NCBI GenBank assembly: GCA_025526915.1
Contig: JAHLKH010000235.1
Span: 1-35,250 of the forward strand
Direction of reading: 5' to 3'
Length of the DNA stretch: 35,250 bases
DNA from: Entophlyctis helioformis
Taxonomy: Eukaryota > Chytridiomycota > Chytridiomycetes > Chytridiales > Chytriomycetaceae
This document shows, piece after piece, positions 22,424 through 31,600 of the stretch (position 1 is its first letter; every line of letters starts with the position of its first letter). The notes under the pieces were generated by a model. The model saw nothing but the letters and a program-made list of their open reading frames with translations, had not been told where the DNA came from and searched no databases. The translations under genes were made by a program, and so were the position numbers.

Positions 22424-22594
22424 TTTATGGATGCTGCTGGAAGTAATGCTCAAAGGTGGATTGCGACGCCTGGAGCGTCGTCGTGCTCCTTGCATCTTGC
22501 AACTGACGTCTGGACAGCATTGGAATGAACACCAAGACACTGGCATTCGTCGCAAAATGCATTTGAGCTATGCGTGGCAATACAGCATGCGCAA

Positions 22595-23532
22595 CTACTT
22601 TGTGATCTTGAACAGCTCGACCTGTAAAAAGCAGTGTCTGTCAGACAAGATGTGCGGGAGCCAGCAGAACCCATGCCACACCAACGTGCATCAAACTTGA
22701 GTGTCGCACCGGGCGGAATGACGCCACCGGCACCGCGATCGCCATACGCGTACTCTGGCTTGATGGTCAGCATCGACCGCTCGCCAATCGACATGGACAC
22801 GATACCCTCGTCCCAGCCTTTGATGACCTGGCCAACACCGATCTGGGTCGAGAAGGTCTTGTTGCGGTCCCGCGACGAGTCAAACTTTGTTCCATCCAGC
22901 AGCTGCAGACACCAATCCAAGGTCAGCTGCACGCCATGCTTGCATCCTGCCCAAGTCGTCGCAAGTGCTTACAGTGCCAACGTCTTCAAGTATAGATCCA
23001 CAGTCGCACAGAGCAGATCCGGCAATGCAAGGAAGGCAGTTGGGCAGTTGGTTGGCAGGTCAGTGCACTGTATGCCTGCATGCACTGTCACGAGCAGCCT
23101 CACAGTGAACCTCGACCGTATCGCCCTGTGCAGCAGATCGAGTCAGTCAACCGGCCAGCCAACACACAGACAACAGCCGCTTGCCTTGGCAGGGAAGTTG
23201 ACGCCGTCGCCCTTCTTGAGCACGGTCTTGGACCAGAACGGGTGCTCGACAAACGTCGGCTGCGCAGCTGGAGCGGCTGGGCCGTTTGGCTTGGTGCCTG
23301 CCGCAGGACTCGACGTGACGGGCACAGGCGGCACAGGCGACACCGACGACGCCGACTTGCCGAGATAGAAGAAGGCGCTGATGCCCAGACCAATGACTAC
23401 GACGATGGCAAGGGCATACAGGCTCAGACGGCGCACGAGGCCGGTCGAGTTGGTGCCGTGGGCGGGACTGCCCCGGCGAGTGCGTCTGACAGCATGTGTT
23501 GGCAGGCTGCCCTTTCCATCGTCCGAGGCCAT
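22595..23532 (-). CDS. FKBP-type peptidyl-prolyl isomerase with N-terminal membrane anchor, five exons
   Basis: Catalyses cis-trans isomerisation of Xaa-Pro bonds. Exons on the minus strand: 23532-23185, 23125-23104, 22983-22973 (11 nt), 22902-22690, 22621-22595 (TAG); total 206 residues. A basic N-terminus precedes one hydrophobic helix (LYALAIVVVIGLGISAFFYL), suggesting a single-pass anchor with the C-terminal domain in the lumen. A Pro/Ala linker leads to the FKBP domain. Ligand-pocket residues are visible: VEVHYVGTLLDGTKFDSS (Tyr, Phe, Asp), GQVIKGWDEG (Val, Ile, Trp), YAYGDRGAGG (Tyr) and the terminal KFDVELFKITK. Introns 1 and 4 have GC donors (AAG|GCAAGC and GAT|GCACGT) with normal AG acceptors. 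The microexon ACGTTGGCACT is needed to give HYVGT. It is convergent with SF3A2, 171 bp away. Confidence 0.93.
22973..22983 (-). other. 11-nt microexon of the FKBP gene
   Basis: ACGTTGGCACT (minus strand), preceded by TTGAAG (AG acceptor) and followed by GTAAGC (GT donor). It completes the Tyr codon and encodes Val-Gly-Thr, restoring the family-typical HY-V-G-T-LLDGTKFDSS. Without it, no other in-frame joining of the two flanking exons gives this motif. Confidence 0.85.
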
Positions 23533-23544
23533 TTGGTGGAGTAT

Positions 23545-23705
23545 CTTTGATTGGCTAAAACAAACACGTGGTGCAACAAAACTGAAGGCAACTCCGTGGA
23601 ATCGCGGTGATTGGTCAACTCCTAGTGGAATCCGCCAGTTGATTGGTCAACTCCTGTGAATCGCTGTGATTGGCTGGATTGGTGGAATCGCTGTGATTGG
23701 TCGAT
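23545..23705 (-). promoter_or_regulatory. Cluster of six CCAAT boxes upstream of the FKBP gene
   Basis: ATTGG (CCAAT on the FKBP coding strand) occurs at 23550, 23610, 23642, 23669, 23678 and 23696, several within imperfect ~30-bp repeats (GTGGAATCGCTGTGATTGG and TGATTGGTCAACTCC types). All have the same orientation. CCAAT boxes are bound by the HAP/NF-Y complex in fungi; the regulatory role here is an inference. Confidence 0.7.
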
Positions 23706-23739
23706 CAAGAGAACCCTTGCGAAGTGCTGACACTGCGCG

Positions 23740-24806
23740 ATGCGAGCACAGCAGCAACGCGCCATGCCAGATCCAGACGCTGCTGCACTTGCCGCCCAAC
23801 TGCACACAAGCAACAACGAGTCCAACGACAACGACGGCAACGCAGGCGACAGCACGGATATGGGACAGCGCTCGCTTGCTGGACGAGTCCTTTCAGGGGA
23901 GACGGCGAGGCTCACTGCTCAAAGTGGCATGCAGCAGGCAGTCCAGCAGGCAGTCCAGCAGAGCAGCGTGGTCGTGGCCGTCTGAGAGGCGTGCCCAACA
24001 AGGCGGGTGGACAGAAGGCAGGCTGCAGACAGGCGAGCAGGTGCGTTGACTCGCTGTCTGTCCAGGCATGCTCCATTGCCCATCAACGACGACGGCACAG
24101 CAGTCTGACGGCCGTGTCTGCGTTGTCTTGGCACTGACTGCGTGCATGTCTGATGGCTCCAAACAGCAACAAGAGACGTCGGCAAGACGGCCGTGAGCAG
24201 GGCGATCTGGTTGTTGTTCAAGAGGACAGCGAGAACATTGGCATCGCAGGAGTGAGCTGCCTGGTGCATTCCGACTGCGACATGGGATGCAGCAGCAGCA
24301 GATGAGCAGCCACTGAGACGTGCTCAATGGGCCGATCCTTGGAGTTGGCTGCAGGAACTGCTTGCTGGGCAGCTGGATTGGCATGCCGACTTGGATGCCA
24401 AACTAGGCAGTGGCAGCACACTCAACGAGCAGCACACTCGGCGACACTGATCCAGGCGAGATTGGTGAGGAGGACGCGAGTGCTGGCAGGCGTGTCTGGC
24501 CACATTGCACTTGGTGTGATGGCATCTTGGATGCGATCCACTGAGCAGCACATGGAGTGGCCAGACAGACCAAGCACTCTCCATTCATTCAACAACCACA
24601 ACGACGATGATGGCGACGATCCTGACTATCCAAGTCTTGCATGCACTGTGTTTGTTGACAAGGATGATCCAGAGCAGAGGGGCGATGCAGGCAGTGCGTC
24701 AACGGCCAACCTAGCTGGCCAGTCAGGCAACACCAACTGCATTGCACTGGGTCACAATGCAGACGCATATCAGGATGATTGTTGGATGCAGTGGGACATT
24801 GACTGA
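23740..24806 (+). pseudogene. Unresolved plus-strand coding-like stretch divergent from the FKBP gene
   Basis: Three parts look coding. The first is 23740-23985 (from MRAQQQRAMPDPDAAALAAQ, 81 codons). The second is 24152-~24250 (MAPNSNKRRRQDGREQGDLV, basic NLS-like start). The third is ~24440-24806 (contains MASWMRSTEQHMEW and an Asp-rich NHNDDDGDDPDYPSLA, ending at TGA). I could not join them with consistent splice sites and recognise no family. The lower GC content and the location just upstream of the FEN-like gene parallel the unresolved stretch upstream of the Fanzor gene. It may be one spliced gene or degraded mobile-element sequence. Confidence 0.35.
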
Positions 24807-25188
24807 GAAGACGACACTCGGAGAGGGGCTCGCTGTAATGCAGCTCAAGACATGCAAACTGATGCTGCACGGTGCATGTCAAGCTGCGCACTGAGTGGCA
24901 TCACATCAATGACTGTGCCAGCAACATACGACCGCATCTTGAACGCCTGGCTGTTGGCTGTGCTCGCTGCTCCCTTGATGGCTGTTGGACAGTGGGCGGC
25001 GAGTGCCAGACTGCTCGCTCTCTATCCACTCACTCTCTGTTTTCATGCAATGAAAAGTTCAACTCCGCCCATCAGATCTGATCAAAGCGCGCCACTTTGG
25101 AACGCGCCGTGTTTGCCCGCAAACAAACAGATACACACACACACACACACACACACACGCCCCATCCCACGCACCAGCACCACGCAAC
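24807..25188 (+). other. Upstream region of the FEN-like gene, with (CA)n tract and a palindrome
   Basis: No convincing gene. It contains a 7-bp-arm palindrome at 25040-25056 (TTTTCAT-GCA-ATGAAAA) and a (CA)n tract at 25132-25158, 30 bp before the ATG. The start context CGCAACATGACGGTCC resembles CACAACATGGGGGTCC at 5228 upstream of the Fanzor gene. Confidence 0.45.
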
Positions 25189-28100
25189 ATGACGGTCCGC
25201 TACTACTTGAAAATGCTCAAGCTAGGCTGCGCCGTCTGGCTCTACCTTGCTGGCACAGCACTCAGCCAGGTCGTGCAGCACGTGGTCCACAGCACACTGC
25301 AGCAACAGCCGCCGCAGCAACAGCGACCAGCAACAGCCGCAACAGCAACAGCAACAGCAACAACAGCAACAACAGACGACTTTGTCAGCAGCATGTTACA
25401 CATTGACGTGCTAAGCGTATTCTACTCGCAGCTCATCGCCTCAGCATCGTTCAGCTTGCCCGACTCCAAGGATGCCTGGAAGGCTATCGTCAAGCCGGCT
25501 GTCGAGCTGTTCATGGCGTCGGTCGGCGACGGCCACACCATCAAATTCCACGTCGACGGTTGCCTTGGAGACGCAGGTATAAAGATCGAGCACCGACACC
25601 GCGCACTCAAGATGCTGCATGCGGCGGTCAAGGTCCTGCGGTATGCGTTCCACCGCCAAGAATACAAGCAGATTGGGTTGATGACCAAGTAGGTTTGCTA
25701 CTCTCTGCTGTGTGGCTGCCTTACTAACCATCTTCTGCTGTTGGCCACTCAGAAAGGAGACCCATGCTCTCGGCCGATTTTTCACATTGACGCAGACGGA
25801 CAAACAGCACATTGTTGCGGCCCTCAACGAGCTTGTTGGCAAAAAGAAGGGATGCACGGTATGCTGGTGTGATTATGAGGCTGATGTATGCATTGCCCGC
25901 CATGTTCATGAGCCAAGGTAACATTGCCTTGGATCATTCTGCCATGACTGATGGCTCACAGTCTCCATTTCATGACAGTGACAAGCCAGTCGTTGTTGTC
26001 TCCAATGACTCTGATCTGGTTGCTCATTGTGCTGGTCAATGTGGTGTCGTTGTGACCCACTTGCAGCATGGGTGGTTTAACCAGCCTCGCTCATACAACC
26101 ATGGCGGTATCGCCTCAACCGCGTCTGCACTGGGCGTGCGGGATTTTTGTGGTGCATGTCAGGGTGTCGCAGCGTTTTCTCATACAGACTTTTTTGGCCG
26201 CAATCGCCATGGTGAGTTGCCGTGCCTGTTTTGTTGTCTGTCATGACTCACATGCCATTTGTTGTCTTCATGCGTAATTCTGCTTGTATTGCCTTCAGGG
26301 ATCGCGGCCGCTGCCAAGTTCATTAACGCGTGGTTTGATCGCAAGGCGGCCAAGTTGGATGGAAAGGAGGCCGAGCTCTATAGAAAACTCGAGACTCCTG
26401 ACGAGGCCAAGGTGTTCATGTATGACCTCAGGGACGCGTACATCAAGGACTTGGCCAAGAGTCATGACAAGAGCCTCATACCAATGTTCAAGAACGCATT
26501 CTCAGTCTTTGTCGACCAAATCGAGCCCAAAGCGCCAGTTGGCATGATTGCAGCCCCGATTGTCGCAAGGCAAGTCTATTCTTGAAGGATATTATGGACA
26601 TATTGGCATTGACACGATTGCATGCCTTGCACAGATCTGGGCCTCAACAAGGCAATGCCAACCACATGTATGTCAACGTGACAGCCTCGGCTGAAGCCAA
26701 GTATGCATGCATGCCATCTGTGGTGTTTCTGCAAAAACTGACATGGCTTTCCTGTTTCTGATGCTGCGATCTCGTTATTGTGCAGGTGCTCATCGCCTGG
26801 TTGCTGTTTGATCCATACTGCGCAGCAGCTGCAGCAGCAAGCCAAGACTGGTGTCCCACCTGTCCACTTGACGAGCGATCGCGTCAAACAGCTTGCCAAC
26901 GGCATTGTTGCCAGCAGGCGGCTGGATGTGGCATTCAAGGAGGTCAATGGCTGCCACGTGGCATTGGACGCCATCATAGAGCAAACAGTTGATCTCCTTG
27001 CGAGCAAGTATGATGGAGTCACTAGCCGTGACATCCTCGCAGCCATCTGCAGGGCGGCTAGTGCACAGCTGCTGCAGATTGTGCGCGAGCAGTCCATCGA
27101 GCCAGATGATTACATGGTGCTCAGTAAGGCGGATCAGATGATTTGGCATGCTTTTGTAAGTTGCTGCATGGCTTGGATGCATGCCGTTCCTCTTGCACCA
27201 CACACGGTTGTTGATCTTGAATGTGACTGACTCGATCCATTGCTCCTGGACAGACTGTTGCTCCAAGAATGAAGACGCAGCTGGATGAGATCGTGCATCC
27301 ACAAAATGCCCCCTTCCGGCATACAGCCACTCCAAGTATATTCTGCTTGCATTGAAATGGTTGATGCAATCCACTCACAGTGCCGTTTTTGTTGAATGTG
27401 CTTGTAGTACTGGGCCTCCAGGCGGACTTGTCGGCTGGTCTCGGGGCAGTGAGTATGCACGCAGGGGAACGGCGGGCAGACGACTACTTCATTGGGAGGC
27501 AGCACAGACCTGGTCTCGGGGCAGTGAGTATGCACGCAGGGGAACGGCGGGCAGATGACTGCAAGAACGGGGGAAACCAGAACGGCCAGTGCGGCCCGAC
27601 AATGTCTGTCCGGTCACGTGGATCACGTGGATCACGTGACCGCGACCGAGCATCCGTTACAGTGCTATTGCAGATACAGGCAAGAAGAAGACCGAGTACC
27701 GCGGACGGATCAGCACAAGAGTGGCGCCGGCAGACACATTTGCAGTTATCCATGATGAGGCCACAAACCTGCTGAATGAGTTGAATGGCCTCAAGAATCG
27801 ACGTATCAGCAAGGGCAATTCAATCACACTTGTCAATCAGCGTCAAACGGTCATTGCCCTGCTGCAGAAAGTCATTGAGCAAGCCGCCGTGCGTCTCATC
27901 TTCCACTGATGGTGTGTGCCTGTACTGATTTGGCACGATTGCTGATCATTCTACTCCGCAGGCTGGTCCTCCTCCACCGCTGCCCAAGTCATCTGACAAA
28001 GATTGCCCTGAACAAGCAAACCGCAAGAAACTTCTCATTGGTGTACTCGATGACACTAATACGACGGTAGGTTACAGGGCACTATTGGTGATTGTGACTG

Positions 28101-28539
28101 TGTTGCGTGCACAAGGAAGGGATGCCTGATGCTGCATCCAACCGTGGCAGGCGCCATTCCAATTCTCTGAGGAGACAGAGGCTGCACATGCAAAGGAGAA
28201 TGCCGAGCGAGCTGAGAAGGCTACGACCGAGAATACCATCAAGAAAAACAAGAAGAAGTCAGGGCGACGCCACCGGAAGGCCCCGTCTCCAACAACGACA
28301 AGCACGTAAGTGGCAGATGGCATGCTGCGAGCCCTGATTGTGCTTGCTGACATGGATTCTGCTGGTAGACACAAATATCATGATAGATGGGCGACACATC
28401 TGGATGTTGCGGGCAATTGCTGCGTGACATCAGGGCCAGTCCAGACAGTCAATGGGGTCCTCAAAGTCAAAACACCAGACAGTCGGAAAAACGTGCAGCA
28501 TCATCGCAAAGCACCAAAGTACAAGGATGAGGACAAGAT

Positions 28540-28584
<45 letters not shown>

Positions 28585-29216
28585 GAGCAACAGCAATGGC
28601 AAAGGCAAGGGCAAGGGCAAGGATGAGGATGAGGATGAGGCACAGCATAACAGCCGTGTTATGATTGTGGATCTGGCGGTATGGGGTTTGGTTGCCATGT
28701 TGCTCTGGATGCTTGGTGTTGTGAGGCTGACTGGTGCACTCGTGAAATGAGCAGGAGATGCTGTCAAACAAGCCAGAGTATACAAAGTATTTTGGGACCC
28801 ATACCAAGACACCACTGGCCAAGCAGACGGCCATTTCGGTCAGAAAGGACGCCCTCCTGACGGTGTACGATTACACAGCCGGCCTCTTGTGTGCTGTCCT
28901 TGCGTTGATCGGCGCGATAGTCGAGGTTCTTGTCAAGCTTAGCCCAGACGTGCCACTGCCACTTGACTACTGCATGATGCAAGTCACTAGTGGCAGTGTG
29001 AAAACATACTACTACATCAACCCAGACGACCTCGGCGAGGGCAAGGGCACGATGCAGACAACGGGCAGGTGCATCCTCCAAAAGCGCATCAATGCATGGC
29101 TGATGTATGGCACAGGACCACTGTCAGAGTTCCTGCTCGAGTGCAGCGAAGGCACAGGGAACTGCGGGTCTGCAACACAGACAGAGGGAGAGGAGCTGTC
29201 AGGCGACAGCGTCTGA
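25189..29216 (+). CDS. FEN/XPG-like (PIN-fold) nuclease with long unknown C-terminus, twelve exons
   Basis: Exons: 25189-25688, 25753-25917, 25979-26211, 26299-26569, 26635-26700, 26786-27155, 27254-27335, 27674-27888, 27962-28066, 28151-28305, 28369-28678, 28755-29216. All phases close to 977 residues. The N-terminal third carries every acidic motif of the flap-endonuclease superfamily in order: HIDVLSVFYSQL, HVDG, YEADVCIA, VVSNDSDLVA, TDFFGRNRHGIAAAAKFI (the last matching the helix-hairpin-helix DNA contact). A Gln/Ala/Thr-rich insert follows the first helix. The rest is novel to me: a Lys-rich coil (exon 10), then SN, GK and DE dipeptide runs (exon 11), then a Cys-containing end. The intron at 26570-26634 is GC-AG. 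The intron at 27336-27673 holds inserted element copy B. The last ~15 codons overlap the gypsy LTR, so the native C-terminus is probably lost. Nuclease family likely; biological role unknown. Confidence 0.75.
27403..27661 (+). mobile_element. Copy B of the ~260-bp dispersed element, inside an intron of the FEN-like gene
   Basis: This 259-bp sequence is nearly identical to 5439-5706, with only a handful of substitutions and one fewer 9-bp unit. It starts TGTAG and ends TTACA. It is flanked by a perfect 5-bp duplication, GTGCT at 27398-27402 and 27662-27666. Taking it out with one duplication leaves a 74-nt GT-AG intron, the size of its neighbours, and the flanking exons join in frame. The insertion therefore sits inside a pre-existing intron, about 8 bases before its AG acceptor. 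Confidence 0.85.
28549..28641 (+). repeat. Coding hexamer repeats (AACAGC, GGCAAG, GATGAG)
   Basis: Tandem AACAGC units encode Asn-Ser dipeptides, followed by GGCAAG (Gly-Lys) and GATGAG (Asp-Glu) units, all in the frame of the FEN-like protein. This is a length-variable low-complexity segment. Confidence 0.85.
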
Positions 29217-29311
29217 GGCAGGCAAATGAATGTGTATTGTAAGAAGTACCTGCAACACAGACAGAGGGAGAGGAGCTGTCAGGCGACAGCGTCTGAGGCA
29301 GGCAAATGAAT
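29170..29311 (+). repeat. 62-bp direct duplication, period 80 bp
   Basis: CTGCAACACAGACAGAGGGA... at 29170-29231 is repeated exactly at 29250-29311, with an 18-bp spacer containing TGTATTGTAAG. Confidence 0.95.
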
Positions 29312-29379
29312 AGAACAGCAAGGGAAAGGCAGAGACGCGAGACATAGAATTGGAAAAGCCAACAGATGATAATCTAACA
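29171..29379 (-). mobile_element. 3' LTR of the gypsy element, with internal duplication
   Basis: On the minus strand a G-run polypurine tract (CTAGGGGGGG, 29389-29380) is followed directly by TGTTAGATTATC, the standard start of a 3' LTR. The LTR includes one copy of a 62-bp sequence (29250-29311), which recurs at 29170-29231 with an 80-bp period. If the LTR ends ...GTGTTGCA it reaches 29171 and contains both copies. An end near 29234 is also possible. The 29171-29216 part overlaps the last codons of the FEN-like ORF. Confidence 0.65.
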
Positions 29380-29435
29380 CCCCCCCTAGCCGAGGAGGCC
29401 AAGAGGACCCAAGGCGGTAGAAGAAGAGAAAAATT

Positions 29436-31289
29436 TTAAGCCTCGTCATCCCCCAGATCATCCGTGGCGGGCCTCAAAGGCGCTGAGCATCTGGAGGGAG
29501 CCAGTGAACGACGCGCGCGGTTCCCATGTGTTGTCGGACTCAGGGTAGCCTTCCCACTTGACGAGCCAGCGGCGGCGGTTGCCCCTGCCCTTGACGTCGC
29601 GGATGGCTTCAATGATGTAGATGTTACCCTCGGGGCGACTTCAAGAGGAGCAGGACGGGCGTGAGCAGGGCGATCCGGGAAAGCAGCGACTGGGTCTACG
29701 TAAGGACGAAGGAGGTCGACATGGAACCAGGGATGCACGCGTGCAAGAGCAGGAGGTAGATCCAGACAACGGTTGAGATTTGTAGCATCGTCATCAATGG
29801 CAGTGATGCGGAAGGGACCGAGCCAGGGAACACGGACGAGATCAGGACGCTGAGCATCAGCCGGCCAGGTGAGACCATTCGAGGACAACCAGACAAGAGA
29901 GCCGACAGGGAGAGGTGCAGGCGCACGGCAAGACATGTTGGCTTGAACGCGAGCCTCCTCCTGAGCATCCGTGAGGTGAGTGGTAGCGACACCAGAGGCC
30001 GCGGCAATGCGTGAAACTAGATCGGCCACAGCAGGGGCAGCATTGGCAGGAGAGACAGAGGGGAGCATGGATGGGTTGTGACCAAAAGCCAGGTAGTACG
30101 GGGCAAAGCCAGTCGACGCATTGGGCGAGCTGTTGATTGAGAAGGCGACGGTGTGCAGGAGGTCAGGCCAGTTCTTGCCCGAGTAGTCCGCGTACTTGGA
30201 GAGAATCTGCTTGGTGGTCTGGATGGTGCGTTCCGACTGGCCATCGGTCTGCTGATGGCGAGCCGTGGCAAGGTGCATGTCGATGTTGAGCGTGGCCATG
30301 AGCGACGTCCAGAAGGCCGAAGCAAAGCGAGGATCGCGGTCTGAGACAACAGAGGAGGGCACTCCCATGCCAGCACAGACCCAGTGCTTGCAGAAGAGCT
30401 CAGCCAGAGTGGCCGCGGATGCGGTGCGGGTGGTAGGTGCAAAGGCGACCAGCTTGGTGAGCCGATCAACAATGACAAGCACCGCATCCAAGCCTGAGTC
30501 AGTCATGGGCAGGAAGGCAATGTCGTAGGAGACGTCTGTGAAGCGGTCCTCAGGGATCAGCAGAGGATGGAGCAGACCCTGAGAGCGACGGCGATCGACA
30601 AAGTGGCGCTGGCAGATCTCGCACGAGGTAGCAAACTGGGCGGCATCCTCACGCAGGGAAGGCCAGAAGAATGCGTTGAGCAGTCGGCTGGCAGTGTTTA
30701 GGCTGCCAAAGTGACCGGCCAGGGGCTTGTCATGGTAGTTGGAAAGCAGACGCGTGCGTAGCTCGCCGTCAGGAACGTAGAGGCGGCCGGAGTGGTACCA
30801 GAGGCCGTCTGAGAGGACCATGTGCTTGAAGATCCTGGCGTCGGAAGGGGAAGGGCTAGTCAGGCCAGAGCGCCAGTCGAGCATCTGCAGGGCGAATGGC
30901 ACGATGTTTGAGCAGATCTGAAGGTGCGAGACAACAAAGAGAGATGGTGGACGCCGAGTGCAACGAGGAAGGCGTTGAGGACGGTGTGGAGGGCCGGAGA
31001 ACCGGTAGGCACTGAGCTCGACGAGAAGGACGACGAGGGCAGTGTGGGGACTGGAGGACCAGTGGACGCCGAACGCAACGAGAAGGACGTTGAGAACGGT
31101 GTAGAGGGCCGGAGAACCGGTAGGCACTGAGCTCGACGAGAAGGACGACGAGGGCAGTGTGGGGGCTGGAAGACCAGTGGACGCCGAGCGCAACGAGAAG
31201 GACGTTGAGAACGGTGTAGAAGGCCGGAGAACCGGTAGGCACTGAGCTCGACGAGGGCAGTGTGGGGGCTGGAAGACCAGTAGGCGTCG
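29436..31289 (-). pseudogene. 5'-truncated Ty3/gypsy pol: integrase and C-terminus
   Basis: Open minus-strand frame ending at TAA (29438-29436), 46 bp from the polypurine tract. It carries the integrase part of a gypsy polyprotein. The H2C2 zinc-binding module is HDKPLAGHF ... CEICQRHF. The catalytic core has VSYDIAFLP and VLVIVDRLTKLVAF, then VVSDRDPRFAS and the Glu in TDGQSERTIQ. The C-terminal part contains the GPFRI and HPWFHVDLLRPY segments of the integrase C-domain, then a Ser/Ala-rich tail. Reverse transcriptase, RNase H and gag are missing. Upstream of the integrase (higher coordinates) the frame enters a 115-bp minisatellite and stops being pol-like. The frame runs open to 31427, but the sequence beyond ~31285 is unrelated to pol. 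Confidence 0.85.
30949..31285 (-). repeat. 115-bp minisatellite, about three copies
   Basis: Units containing GGGCCGGAGAACCGGTAGGC start at 30991, 31106 and 31221, exactly 115 bp apart. The last unit lacks 12 bp (AAGGACGACGAG). Since 115 is not a multiple of three, successive units are read in different frames, yet the minus-strand ORF stays open through all of them. Confidence 0.9.
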
Positions 31290-31325
31290 TGTAACGGATG
31301 CCGCCGCAGTCCCGTGGTCACGTGA
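31290..31325 (-). mobile_element. Third terminus of the ~260-bp element family (partial)
   Basis: On the minus strand TCACGTGACC is followed 14 bases later by GCATCCGTTACA. This is the same order, orientation and reading frame as the 3' end of copies A and B (TCACGTGACCGCGACCGAGCATCCGTTACA), with 6 extra bases between the two blocks. No matching 5' end was found nearby, so this is a fragment or a relative sharing the end. Confidence 0.5.
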
Positions 31326-31382
31326 CCTGCTGGCATTGATCTGGACGCGCCTCGCCCGGACTTGGCTTGGCCCTGTTGTTGT

Positions 31383-31500
31383 AGTTGTATCCAGCCGTAA
31401 GCCTGTATACTCACTGCCCTCTGCCACCAGGTCTGTGCCTGAGTCTCAATGAAGTTGTATCCAGCCGTAAGCCTGTATACTCACTGCCCTCTGCCACCAG
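31383..31500 (+). repeat. 48-bp direct duplication upstream of the gag-like ORF
   Basis: AGTTGTATCCAGCCGTAAGC... occurs at 31383-31430 and again, identical, at 31453-31500, with a 22-bp spacer. It may be the leader or LTR-internal repeat of the retroelement to which the gag-like ORF belongs. Confidence 0.9.
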
Positions 31501-31600
31501 ACGGCCAGCCGCTCTCGACGAGGACAGTTACAACAACAACCTACGCCACCGACGCCGCCAGCCGCCGTTACCTGCGGCGTCGATTTCTTTTTGTGCGTCC

